A stretch of DNA of 64,000 bases, from assembly GCF_028368935.1 (NCBI RefSeq), contig NZ_JAQNDK010000006.1, positions 789,501 through 853,500 on the forward strand, read 5' to 3'. Below are positions 26,948 through 35,052 of this stretch, one piece after another. The notes beneath the pieces were generated by a model. That model saw nothing but the letters and a program-made list of their open reading frames with translations. It did not search any database and was not told where the DNA came from. Source of the stretch: Sorangium aterium. GTDB lineage: Bacteria; Myxococcota_A; Polyangia; Polyangiales; Polyangiaceae. The stretch's first letter is position 1. Each line of letters begins with the position of its first letter. Position numbers and translations under genes: made by a program.

Positions 26948-27946
26948 TCATGGCTGGCTCTTGGTCAGGCCGATGGCGCCCTTCACCACCTTGCCGAGCT
27001 CGGCGACGGGGCCGCGCCCCCAGTAGTGAAAGAAGAGGATGCGCGGCTCTTCGCCGATCATATGATGGTGGATCGCCACGATATTGATCTTGCCCGCGCG
27101 GAGCGCCTTCAGGACGGGCTGGAGCTCGTCCTCGGTGACCGCGAAGTCGCCGTCGACGACGGCATTGTCATCCGTGCCTGCGAATGCGGCCCACGTGTTC
27201 ACGCCCATCGCCTTGCCGATCTTACAGCCGCAGTCGGCGACGGCGGCCGGTCGGCCGATCACCGCCTTGGCCATGCCGTCCTTGGCGGTGACCTTGACCC
27301 CGAGCGCCGCCTCCACCTTGGCCGGGTCGATGGTGCTCTTGGCCGGAATGGCCGGCCCCTCGAAGCGCTCGCGCGGCTTCGGCGCCTTCTGCCGGATGGC
27401 CCGCGCCGCGTCCAAGGCAGCGCGTACGCCCTTGCCGAGAGCGTCCAGCTTGCCCTCGCCGCCGATGTGCATGAAGTAGACCTTGGGCCGGTCAAAGAAG
27501 AAGTGGTTGTGGAGCGCGGTGACCTCGAGCCCGGCATCGAAGGCGGCGCTCATGGCGTCGTTCACCTCGTCCTCGAACATGACGAGATCGCCCATCACCA
27601 TGGCCTCGACGCCCGGCTTGTGGCCGGGGGTGAACCCGGCCCACGAGGTGAGGCCCATGAACGGCGGCATGGCCCAGCCATCCACCTCGACCTTGACGTC
27701 GTTCCGGGGGAACGAGACCTTCACGACGCCTTCGGTGACCTCCGCCTTGCCCCCCGTGGACGCCTCGACGACCGCGGGATCCACGGTGGCCGGGGCGGCC
27801 ACCGGTGCCTGAGCGGCGGAATCGGCTGCAGGCGGAGCGGCGGGGCGCGCGACCGCCGGCGGCTCGGCCGAGGGCGCCGGGGATGCGTTGCTACAGCCGA
27901 GCGCCATCAGCGCGGCGAGACCGAGCCAATCAACGATGTTCCTCAT
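26948..27946 (-). CDS. DUF1259 (LppY/LpqO-type) lipoprotein, two repeats
   Basis: A 332-residue lipoprotein: signal MRNIVDWLGLAALMALGC, an Ala/Pro-rich spacer, then two DUF1259 domains in tandem. The first carries LTSWAGF, DLVMFEDEVNDAM and ALHNHFFFDRPKVYFMHI. The second carries VNTWAAFAGTDD, DFAVTEDELQPVL and AIHHHMIGEEPRILFFHYWG. The His-rich motifs (HNHFF, HHHM, FMH, FFH) suggest metal binding, but no reaction is established for the family. GAGGAG lies upstream of the ATG at 27946. It follows the DUF1080-like remnant on the same strand, with which it may once have formed an operon. Confidence 0.85.
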   Translation of the reverse strand: MRNIVDWLGLAALMALGCSNASPAPSAEPPAVARPAAPPAADSAAQAPVAAPATVDPAVVEASTGGKAEVTEGVVKVSFPRNDVKVEVDGWAMPPFMGLTSWAGFTPGHKPGVEAMVMGDLVMFEDEVNDAMSAAFDAGLEVTALHNHFFFDRPKVYFMHIGGEGKLDALGKGVRAALDAARAIRQKAPKPRERFEGPAIPAKSTIDPAKVEAALGVKVTAKDGMAKAVIGRPAAVADCGCKIGKAMGVNTWAAFAGTDDNAVVDGDFAVTEDELQPVLKALRAGKINIVAIHHHMIGEEPRILFFHYWGRGPVAELGKVVKGAIGLTKSQP

Positions 27947-27984
27947 CGCTTCTTCTCCTCTTGTCCAAGCGGCATCTTCTCAGA

Positions 27985-28386
27985 TCAGAGCGGCATGATG
28001 GTGAGGTCGTCAAAGTACGTGACCGAGTCCGCCTTGGTCCAAACACCGACCTTCCCCGGCGCAGTGAACGTCCGGTCCGTCGCGTCGATGATCTGGCTCC
28101 CGCCCCAGTGAACCTGGATCCGGTCCTCGCGGGCATCTACCCGCAGCTCGTGCCAGTTGCCAGTCACCGCGCCACTCCAGCTGGCGATCTGCGTCCGGCG
28201 TCCGTCCTTGACATGATAGAGCCGCACATTGCCCTCGAGCGCGTTCGCACGGGTGATGTAGTAGTTGTTCTCGTCGAGATAGCGGAAGACGAGGCCACAT
28301 GCCTGGTCCACCTTGCCGGAAACGGCCTTGCACCTGACCGGGGCCCGGAGGTCGCGGATCGTGGGCTCATCGGCGACGGCCGCGGA
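27985..28386 (-). pseudogene. 5'-truncated DUF1080-like (LamG/concanavalin-fold) gene remnant
   Basis: The frame encodes the C-terminal part of a DUF1080-like domain: TIRDLRAPVRCKAVSGKVDQ, then GLVFRYLDENNYYITRANAL, DGRRTQIASWSG and TADSVTYFDDL-like strands, ending TIMPL and a stop at 27985. Homologous similarity continues upstream of the only possible internal start (a GTG at about 28311) and then stops at an in-frame TAG at 28387-28389. The signal peptide and the first roughly 80-100 residues of such proteins are missing. The sequence beyond the break belongs to a different gene fragment, so this is a truncation, not a short gene. Confidence 0.72.
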
Positions 28387-28609
28387 CTACCTTTCATCGC
28401 TCGGTCTCAGCCCGCTCCAGATCGGGACCCGCTCAGGGTTCGCGCTGTATGCGGCTGTCGCGGTCGCAGTCGGCATTCTCTACTGCGAGCTCTCGCCCGC
28501 GCTCGATCAGCACACGCAGACCGCGAAGGCCGCGCCTCTCCTGCGGTCGCGCCGGATCGTCTTCCGGCTCGCGGCGCTGTTCAGCCTCGACTCGTTCGGC
28601 GGCGGGTTC
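28385..28609 (+). pseudogene. MFS transporter remnant with internal deletion
   Basis: In one plus-strand frame the sequence reads DYLSSLGLSPLQIG, which looks like the first-helix loop of an MFS permease, then jumps directly to SGFALYAAVAVAVGILYCEL and SRRIVFRLAALFSLDSFGGG, which belong near the middle of such transporters. It ends abruptly at 28609 (GGGF), where minus-strand ChrB sequence begins. About 150 residues are missing inside, and everything after the central FGGGF motif is lost. There is no start codon with a ribosome-binding site. Assignment is by recognition of the MFS sequence pattern. Confidence 0.6.
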
Positions 28610-28903
28610 AGGAGCACCTCGAACGTGCAGCGGTCGCCTTCGTGGGTGAACTCGGCCTCGAACATGTCGAAGCGAAGCTCGCCCGGCTCCGGCGAGTAAC
28701 CCTTGCCGCTCACGAACTTGAAGCACGCCTCCGGATCGAGGAAGCGCCGGATGATCCACGCGCTCGCGATGCGGTCGACGTGGATGTTCTTGCGGGTGAC
28801 CCACGTACGGCCGCGTACCTCGGCGGCCAGCACGGCCGGCCGACGCTTCGTCGACGCCCAGACGTTGCAGATGGCGTCCGATCTTCACACGGAGGTATGC
28901 GGG
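28610..28903 (-). pseudogene. ChrB-like chromate-resistance gene remnant with internal and 3' deletions
   Basis: Two pieces of a ChrB-domain protein lie in order on the minus strand in different frames. An N-terminal piece, AYLRVKIGRHLQRLG (about 28900-28856), is followed after a deletion and frame change by the C-terminal-domain piece GRTWVTRKNIHVDRIASAW, then IIRRFLDPEACFKFV, FDMFEAEFTHEGDRCTFEVL. The similarity stops at 28610, exactly where the MFS remnant ends. ChrB-type proteins regulate or assist chromate resistance; this copy lacks its central region and its end and cannot be functional. Confidence 0.65.
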
Positions 28904-28957
28904 CTTGGGCGGTTCTCGTGCCGGTGGTGGAGGTCAGGCACGTGAGGGGGGTTGTGC

Positions 28958-31498
28958 CTAGGCGCCCGCCCTCGAGCCGCACATGGTCGTGAGCACCGCG
29001 AGCAGCTCCGCCGGTTCGATGGGCTTCGGGACATGGGTGGTGAACCCTGCCCGCAATGCGCGCATGCGATCCTCCGTGCGCGCATAGGCGGTGAGCGCGA
29101 TCGCCGGGGTCCGCCCCCCGCTCGCCGCCGGGAGCGCGCGGATCTTGCGGATCAGCGCGTAGCCGTCCTCGCCGGGCATCGCGACGTCGGACACGAGCAC
29201 GTCGGGCTGCAGCGCCTTCACAGCGAGCAGCGCCTCGGCCGCGGACGAGACGGCCGTCACGCGCGCGCCGCACTGCTCGAGCATCGTGACGAGGAGCTCG
29301 CGCGTGTCGTCCTCGTCCTCGACCACGAGCACGTTCAGCGCCGCGAGCTCCGGCGGGCGGTCGCTCCCGGCAGAGACGCTCGGCAGCAGCGCCAGCCGGC
29401 GCCCTCGGCCCTGGCTCGGCGGCGCCGCGAGCGGCAGCTGGACGACGAACGTGGCGCCCTGACCCTCCCCGTCGCTCAGCGCGTGAGCCGTGCCGCCGTG
29501 CATCTCCACGAGGCTCTTCACGATCGTGAGCCCGAGGCCCAGGCCGCCGTGCCTGCGGGTCGTGCCGCTCTCGGCCTGCCGGAACTGCTCGAACACGTAC
29601 GGCAAGAACGCGGGCTCGATGCCCTGGCCGGTGTCGGACACGGTGATCTCGGCGGACCCGTCGGCGCGATCGAGCCGGATGCGCACCACCCCGCCGCGCG
29701 GCGTGAACTTCACCGCGTTGTTGAGCAGGTTCCAGACGACCTGCTGCAGCCGGCCCGCGTCGCCCGCGACGGCGCCCACGCCGGGCTCGATCAGCGGCAG
29801 GAGCCGCACCCCCTTGGCGTCGGCCGCCGGCCGCACGACCTCGAGGGCGGCGTCGATCACGGGCACGAGCTCGATCGGATGGACGTCCAGCCGGAGCTTG
29901 CCGGCCATGATGCGCGAGATGTCGAGCAGATCGTCGATGAGCTGCGCCTGCGCCTGGGCGTTGCGCTCCACCGTCTCCAGCGCCTTGTCGCGGCGCTCCT
30001 CGGCGAGCTTGCCGGTGCGCAGCATCCGGATCCAGCCGAGGACCGCCGTGAGCGGCGTGCGGAGCTCGTGGCTCATCGTCGCCAGGAACTCGTCCTTCAG
30101 GTGGCTGGCGGCCTCGGCCTCCCGACGGGCGGACTGCGCCGCGGCGAGCAGGTCTTGCCGCTCCTCCTCCGCGCGCTTCCGCGCCGTGATGTCGAAGAAC
30201 GAGGAGACGACGCCGGCCACGGAGCCGTTCGCGCCGCGGAGCGGCTGCGCGTTCACCGAGAGCCACACGATCGAGCCGCCCGGCCGCTCCAGCCCGAGCA
30301 GGACGCCCGACTGAGGCGCGCCCGTCCGGAGCGCGATCTGCGAGGGGACCATCTCGAAAGGGAAGGGCGAGCCGTCCTCGCGGACGAGCCTGCACGACGG
30401 GCCCGGCATCGTGGACCCGACGAGCTGGGCCATGGGCAGGCCGAGGATCCGCTCGGCGCTCGCGTTCGCGGTGCGGATGACGCCGCGCTCGTCCTCGAGC
30501 GTGATGCCCTCCTCGAGCGCGCTGATGATCACGCGATAGCGCTCCTCGCTGTCCCGGAGCGCCCGCTCCGCCTCGATCGCGTCGGTCTCGTCGCGCGTGA
30601 TCAGCACGGCGCCCGCGGGCGAGCCGTCGGCGTGCCGGAGCGGCGACGCCGTCCCGGCGAGGGCGCGGATCGAGCCGTCCGGGCGCGTCACGAGCCAGCG
30701 CGCGTTCTCGACCTTTTCGCCCAGGAGCGCGCGGTGGAGCGGGTCCTCGTCGGGGCGCAGCGGCCGGCCGTCCAGCGCGAGCAGCCCGCGGGGCCGGAGC
30801 GACTCGATCGCGTCGCTCGCGTCGCGCTCGTACACCCCGTGCTGCCGCTGGGCCTCGCCGTTGCAGATCCGGAGCGCCCCGCGCGCGTCCGCGGCCATGA
30901 TGCCGTCGCCGCTCTGCTCGATGAGCGCGCGCAGCAGATCGCGCTCCACCGCCGCGACCCGCTCGGCCCGCTCGGCCCGCTCGCGGAGCCGCTTCGAGCG
31001 GAGGAGCGCGCCGACGCGCGCCGACAGCGCGGCCGCCGGGCAGGGCTTGACCACGTAGTCGTCGGCGCCCGCGGTGAGCCCCTCGACGAGGTCCTCCTCC
31101 TGCCCGGCCACGGTCAGGATGAGGATCGGGAGCCCGACCGTGGCGGGGCGCGACCGCAAGAGGCCGCAGATCTCGGTGCCGGACATGGCCGGCATCACCT
31201 GGTCGAGCACGAGGACGTCCGGCAGATCGCCGCCCGCCACGCGCTCGAGCATCGCGGCGGCGTCCGTGAAGAGTTGGACCTCGTACCCCGGCGCGAGGGC
31301 GCGCGCGGCCATCTCGGCCTCCAGCAACGAATCGTCGAGGATCCACACCACCCCGCGCTGCGCGTGCTCGCTCGGCGGAGGCTCCATGCCCACCTCCCGG
31401 ACGCCTCGCCCCGCGGCCGGCGCCGGGCGCCGGGGCGGGCCGTTCGCATCGCGCGCGGCGTCGGCGAGCACGAAGTCCATCGTCATTGGCCGATTCAT
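28958..31498 (-). CDS. Hybrid histidine kinase: REC-PAS-PAS-HisKA-HATPase-REC
   Basis: An 846-residue soluble sensor kinase. The ATG at 31498 is 4-5 bases after CCTGGAG; longer in-frame extensions are low-complexity. Domains: N-terminal receiver (VVWILDDSLLEAEMA, acceptor Asp about 97 in DVLVLDQVMPAMSG, Lys in VVKPCPAAAL); coiled-coil; PAS (about 170-290, ALIEQSGDGIMAADARGALR); second PAS (about 300-420); HisKA with MSHELRTPL (His about 476); HATPase (NLLNNAVKF, GLGLGLTI); and C-terminal receiver (VLVVEDEDD, Asp about 770 in LVSDVAMPGEDGYAL). The first receiver lets another kinase control it, and the last one relays onward. It is divergent from the chemosensory operon. Confidence 0.88.
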   Translation of the reverse strand: MNRPMTMDFVLADAARDANGPPRRPAPAAGRGVREVGMEPPPSEHAQRGVVWILDDSLLEAEMAARALAPGYEVQLFTDAAAMLERVAGGDLPDVLVLDQVMPAMSGTEICGLLRSRPATVGLPILILTVAGQEEDLVEGLTAGADDYVVKPCPAAALSARVGALLRSKRLRERAERAERVAAVERDLLRALIEQSGDGIMAADARGALRICNGEAQRQHGVYERDASDAIESLRPRGLLALDGRPLRPDEDPLHRALLGEKVENARWLVTRPDGSIRALAGTASPLRHADGSPAGAVLITRDETDAIEAERALRDSEERYRVIISALEEGITLEDERGVIRTANASAERILGLPMAQLVGSTMPGPSCRLVREDGSPFPFEMVPSQIALRTGAPQSGVLLGLERPGGSIVWLSVNAQPLRGANGSVAGVVSSFFDITARKRAEEERQDLLAAAQSARREAEAASHLKDEFLATMSHELRTPLTAVLGWIRMLRTGKLAEERRDKALETVERNAQAQAQLIDDLLDISRIMAGKLRLDVHPIELVPVIDAALEVVRPAADAKGVRLLPLIEPGVGAVAGDAGRLQQVVWNLLNNAVKFTPRGGVVRIRLDRADGSAEITVSDTGQGIEPAFLPYVFEQFRQAESGTTRRHGGLGLGLTIVKSLVEMHGGTAHALSDGEGQGATFVVQLPLAAPPSQGRGRRLALLPSVSAGSDRPPELAALNVLVVEDEDDTRELLVTMLEQCGARVTAVSSAAEALLAVKALQPDVLVSDVAMPGEDGYALIRKIRALPAASGGRTPAIALTAYARTEDRMRALRAGFTTHVPKPIEPAELLAVLTTMCGSRAGA

Positions 31499-32063
31499 GG
31501 TTCTCCAGGAGCAGCAGGGGCCGCGAGGCGTATCGCTAGAGGGCGGCGCCTCTCGGGGCGGGACGGGGCACGGAGACGCGTTGGTTCCGCAAGCGTCTTT
31601 ACCGCCCAGTCTCATCTGAGTGAGAGCCTGCGACGATGCAAGCGTAATACGATGAAAGACGCCCTGTCGCTCTCTTCTGGTTGCGTCTGGTCGCGTTCGG
31701 TCGCGTTTGGCGGCGTGGCGTCCGGTCGCGGCAGGTTGCGCCAGGTTGCTTCTGGTCATTGCGCCCCGCATCACGCGGCGGTCGCCGGTTTCCATCGACC
31801 GCTGTCATGGCGTTCGCGCGCCTGCCGACGTTCGCCGGCGCACTGGCGCTCCTCGGGGGAGCCCGGACTCGTCAGCGAGCACAGCAGACCTCGCCGGCGC
31901 CGGCTCGACGCGCAGGCAGCGCACGGCCGGCGCGCTGCTCGCGCGAGCCGGGGAACCGGAGCTCGGGGCGGGGCTGACGGGAGTTCCCTGATTCTCCCAC
32001 GGACGCACAGGCGCGATTGACACCTCGTGTTCGGAAAGGCTATTCCCTCGACCGAGCACCGCT
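31499..32063. other. 565-bp divergent intergenic region with decamer repeats
   Basis: Between the hybrid kinase and the chemosensory operon. No gene-like frame is seen. It holds the decamer array at 31676-31760. The promoter of the chemosensory operon should lie toward its right end, but I see no clear -35/-10 pair and no strong ribosome-binding site before the GTG at 32064. Confidence 0.55.
31676..31760. repeat. Degenerate 10-bp tandem repeats TYYGGTYGCG
   Basis: Successive units are TCTGGTTGCG, TCTGGTCGCG, TTCGGTCGCG, TTTGGCGGCG, a 5-base spacer, TCCGGTCGCG, GCAGGTTGCG, CCAGGTTGCT and TCTGGTCATT. The period is close to one helical turn, so a protein binding each unit would bind one DNA face. 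Confidence 0.75.
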
Positions 32064-32447
32064 GTGGCAGAGATCCTCGTCGTCGATGACAGCAGGGTGA
32101 TGCGTGAGATGGTGGTGGCCTGCCTGCGGGCAGAGCAGCACGGGTTCGCGCACGCGGCGAGCGGGCTCGAGGCGATTGAGACGCTCTCGCTCAGGCCGTT
32201 CGATCTCGTGGTGCTCGACCTGAATATGCCCGATATCGGGGGACTCGAGGTGATCGAGTTCATCCGGGGTCAAGACAGGCTGCGGAGCCTGCCGATCCTG
32301 GTGGTGACGACCCGGGGTGATGAGGAGTCTCGTGCCCGCACGCTCGCCGCGGGGGCGTCCGAGTTCATGACGAAGCCCTTCACTCCTGACGCCATCCTGG
32401 CCAGCGTGCGCGCGCTCCTGCAGGACGGCGTCGCCGGCGCCGGATGA
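32064..32447 (+). CDS. cheY: CheY-like response regulator of the chemosensory operon
   Basis: A 127-residue receiver: EILVVDDSRVMRE with the acidic pair, acceptor Asp in VVLDLNMPDIGG (residue about 54), Thr-Thr in VVTTRGD and Lys in FMTKPFTP. The start is a GTG (32064). The stop overlaps the cheA start by 4 bases (ATGA), so the two are translationally coupled and this receiver is the obvious phosphorylation target of that kinase. There is no DNA-binding or enzymatic output domain, so output is by protein contact. Confidence 0.9.
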   Translation: MAEILVVDDSRVMREMVVACLRAEQHGFAHAASGLEAIETLSLRPFDLVVLDLNMPDIGGLEVIEFIRGQDRLRSLPILVVTTRGDEESRARTLAAGASEFMTKPFTPDAILASVRALLQDGVAGAG

Positions 32448-34618
32448 CCGGCGCGCTCGATGTGAACGAGTTCGTGGCCGGCTACCTCGTCGAGGTGGAA
32501 GAGCACCTCTCCGCGTCGACGGCCAACCTCCTCGCCGTCGAGGCGGCCCTCCGCGCCGGCGAGTCGAGCCCCAGGCCGATCCGGGAGCTCTTCCGCGCCC
32601 TCCACACCATCAAGGGCCTCTCCGCCATGGTCGGCGTGGAGCCGATCGTGGATCTCGCCCACGGGATGGAGACCGTGCTCCGGGCGGCGGACCGGGCGGC
32701 CGGGAGCCTCTCCGGCTCGTCGATCGAGGTGCTGCTCCGCGGGCTCCGGTCCATCGAGGAGCGGGCCCGGGCCCTCGCCGAGGGCAAGCCGGTGCTGCCG
32801 GCGGCGCCGGAGCTCCTCGCCGCGCTCACCGCGCTCGATCTCGCCGCCGCGCCGTCGCCGCCCGTGCCGACGATCGGCGCCGATCCCGAGATCCTCGCGA
32901 AGCTCGGGCCCGGCGAGCGGGTGCAGCTCGCGCAGGGCGTGGCCGGCGGGCGGCGCGCGCTGCGGGTCGACTTCACCCCCTCGCCGGCGCGCACCGCCGA
33001 GGGGGTGAACATCACGACCGTCCGCGAGCGCGTCGGCAAGCTCGCCGAGATCGTCAAGGTCGTCCCGCTCTCGGTGCCGGCCAGCGATGGGGCGCCGGGC
33101 GGCATCGTCTTCGCGCTCCTCGTCCTCACGAGCGCGCCCGACGAGGAGGTCGCGCGCGCGGCGGCGGCGGACGGCGTCCGCGCGCTCACGGTGGAGCCCG
33201 CCGTCCCGCCGGCCGTCGCGGCCCTGGCGGAGCGCGAGCCGGACGAGCCGGTGGACCGGGAGCCCCAGCTCCGAGGCGTCGTCCGCGTCGAGGTGGCGCG
33301 CCTCGACGACGCGCTCGACAAGCTGTCGGCGCTCGTCGTCACGCGGTTCCGGCTCGCGCGGGCGGCCGCCGAGCTGCGCGCCCGGGGGGTCGACACCCGC
33401 GATCTGTCGGAGATCCTGCGCGAGCACGACCGGACGCTGCGCGACCTCCGCGGCGCCATCATGCGCGCGCGCATGATCTCCGTGAAGGAGCTCCTCGAGC
33501 GCGTGCCGCTCGTCGTCCGCGGCCTCGGCCGCGCGACCGGCAAGCAGGTCCGGCTCGAGATCGACGCCGGCAAGGCCGAGCTCGACAAGGCGGTCGCGGA
33601 GCGCGTCTTCCCTGCGATCGTGCACCTGCTCCGGAACGCCGTAGATCACGCGATCGAGCCGCCCGCCGAGCGGCGGCGCCTCGGCAAGCCCGAGGAGGGC
33701 GTCGTCCGGGTCTCCTGCTTCGAGCGCTCCAGCAATCAGCTCGAGCTCAGCGTCGCCGACGACGGCCGCGGCATCGATCGCGCGCTGGTGGCGAGGCGGG
33801 CCGGCCGCCCCGCGCCCGAGAGCGACGCGGCGCTGCTCGACCTCATCACGCTCCCTGGGCTGTCGACGCTCGACCAGGCGACGAAGACCAGCGGCCGCGG
33901 GCTCGGGATGGACATCGTGCGCCGCATCGCGGTGGAGCAGCTCAGCGGCGAGCTCGCGGTGAGCACGTCGCCCGGCGCCGGCACCACCTTCACCCTCCGG
34001 ATCCCGCTCACGTTGACCATCGTGGACGCCTTCTCCTTCCTGTGCGGTGACCAGCTGTTCGTGACGCCCGTCGCGGGCGTCGAGGAGGTCGTGGAGATCG
34101 ATGCCGCCCGCATCATCCGCGGCCCGGCCCCTGGCGAAGCGCGGGGCGGGAGCATGTTGCCAGCCGCGGGCGAAGCGCGGGGCGGGAGCATGTTGCCAGC
34201 CGCGGGCGAAGCGCGCGGCGGGACGATGTTGCCAGCCGCAGGCGAAGCGCGCGGCGGGACGATGTTGCCAGCCGCGGGCGAAGCGCGCGGCGGGACGATG
34301 TTGATCGAGCGCCGTGGCGAGGTCGTGCCCCTCGTCGACCTCGGCGCCCTCTTCGAGACCGGGGCCTCGCCCGCGCGCAGGGCGCTCGTCGTCCGCCGCC
34401 ACGGCGCGCCCTTCGCGTTCGGCGTGACCCGCGTGATCGGCCAGCAAGAGGTGGTCGTGCGGCCGCTCGAGGACCCGCTCGTCAGGGTGCCGGGCGTGTC
34501 TGGCTCGACGGATCTCGGCGATGGGCGCCCCACGCTCGTCCTCGACCTCGTGACCCTCAGCGGCAGGCTCTCCGCCGGCCGCGGCGGCCGCGGCGCGCTC
34601 GTCTGGGTGGCCTCGTGA
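32444..34618 (+). CDS. cheA: CheA-type chemosensory histidine kinase with in-frame repeat in the CheW-like domain
   Basis: A 724-residue kinase. HPt domain with the phospho-His in ALHTIKG (about residue 54); a linker region; dimerisation helices (LRDLRGAIMRARMISVKELL); ATPase domain with N-box HLLRNAVDHAIE (about 395), DDGRGID and GRGLGMDIV; and a C-terminal CheW-like regulatory domain (about 524-724). Inside that domain, between VEIDAARIIRG and the ERRGEVVPLVDL strand, lie five copies of a 12-residue unit AGEARGGTMLPA, an unusual insertion in a conserved coupling fold. It overlaps cheY (ATGA) and cheW (GTGA). It should autophosphorylate on the HPt and pass phosphate to the adjacent CheY and CheB. 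Confidence 0.92.
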   Translation: MTGALDVNEFVAGYLVEVEEHLSASTANLLAVEAALRAGESSPRPIRELFRALHTIKGLSAMVGVEPIVDLAHGMETVLRAADRAAGSLSGSSIEVLLRGLRSIEERARALAEGKPVLPAAPELLAALTALDLAAAPSPPVPTIGADPEILAKLGPGERVQLAQGVAGGRRALRVDFTPSPARTAEGVNITTVRERVGKLAEIVKVVPLSVPASDGAPGGIVFALLVLTSAPDEEVARAAAADGVRALTVEPAVPPAVAALAEREPDEPVDREPQLRGVVRVEVARLDDALDKLSALVVTRFRLARAAAELRARGVDTRDLSEILREHDRTLRDLRGAIMRARMISVKELLERVPLVVRGLGRATGKQVRLEIDAGKAELDKAVAERVFPAIVHLLRNAVDHAIEPPAERRRLGKPEEGVVRVSCFERSSNQLELSVADDGRGIDRALVARRAGRPAPESDAALLDLITLPGLSTLDQATKTSGRGLGMDIVRRIAVEQLSGELAVSTSPGAGTTFTLRIPLTLTIVDAFSFLCGDQLFVTPVAGVEEVVEIDAARIIRGPAPGEARGGSMLPAAGEARGGSMLPAAGEARGGTMLPAAGEARGGTMLPAAGEARGGTMLIERRGEVVPLVDLGALFETGASPARRALVVRRHGAPFAFGVTRVIGQQEVVVRPLEDPLVRVPGVSGSTDLGDGRPTLVLDLVTLSGRLSAGRGGRGALVWVAS
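34133..34303 (+). repeat. 36-bp tandem repeat inside cheA, five copies
   Basis: Units start at 34133, 34169, 34205, 34241 and 34277, exactly 36 bp apart; the last is partial. The unit begins GGCGAAGCGCG and contains ATGTTGCCAGCCGC. Copies differ at only a few positions (AGC/ACG for Ser/Thr, G/A in the Ala codon), so the array is recent. Being a multiple of 3, changes in copy number keep the frame. Confidence 0.9.
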
Positions 34619-35052
34619 GCGAGCTGCACGTGGTCCTGAAGGTGGCGGACACCGAGTACGTCATCTCGGCGGTGGACGTGCTCCACATGGAGTCGTTCGC
34701 CGGGGCGACCCGGGTGCCGGGGACGCGATCGTACGTCGGCGGCCTGGTGCAGATCCGGGGCCGCGTGGTCCCGGTCGTGGATCTGCGCGTCCGCTTCGGG
34801 CTCCCGAGCGCGGAGCCGACGCTCGACTCGCGTGTCATCGTCGTCCAGCACGGCGGCCGCACCGTGGGCCTCCTGGTGGACAGCGCGCGCGAGGTCGTCA
34901 ACATCGCCGAGGGCGAGCTGCGGCCGCCCCCCGAGGTCATGGCGGAGGAGAGCGCCGGGTTCGTCAGGGCCGTCGCGAAGATCGGGGGGCGCCTCGTCAT
35001 GCTCGTCGACGTCGGCAGGATCATCGGTGAGGAGCAGGATCATGGCAGCTGA
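34615..35052 (+). CDS. cheW: CheW-type coupling protein
   Basis: A 145-residue single CheW domain: [40 protein letters not shown]-type core strands, [10 protein letters not shown] and [13 protein letters not shown], all typical. It links the receptor to the kinase in the signalling array. The GTG at 34615 overlaps the cheA stop as GTGA, and its own end overlaps the receptor gene by 11 bases. No repeat insertion is present here, in contrast to the CheW-like domain of the neighbouring kinase. Confidence 0.92.
   Translation: MSELHVVLKVADTEYVISAVDVLHMESFAGATRVPGTRSYVGGLVQIRGRVVPVVDLRVRFGLPSAEPTLDSRVIVVQHGGRTVGLLVDSAREVVNIAEGELRPPPEVMAEESAGFVRAVAKIGGRLVMLVDVGRIIGEEQDHGS

Noticed and set aside
28313-28699. 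128-codon plus-strand frame as an intact small gene
   Set aside because: Only its middle matches MFS sequence; both ends are antisense of the DUF1080-like and ChrB remnants.
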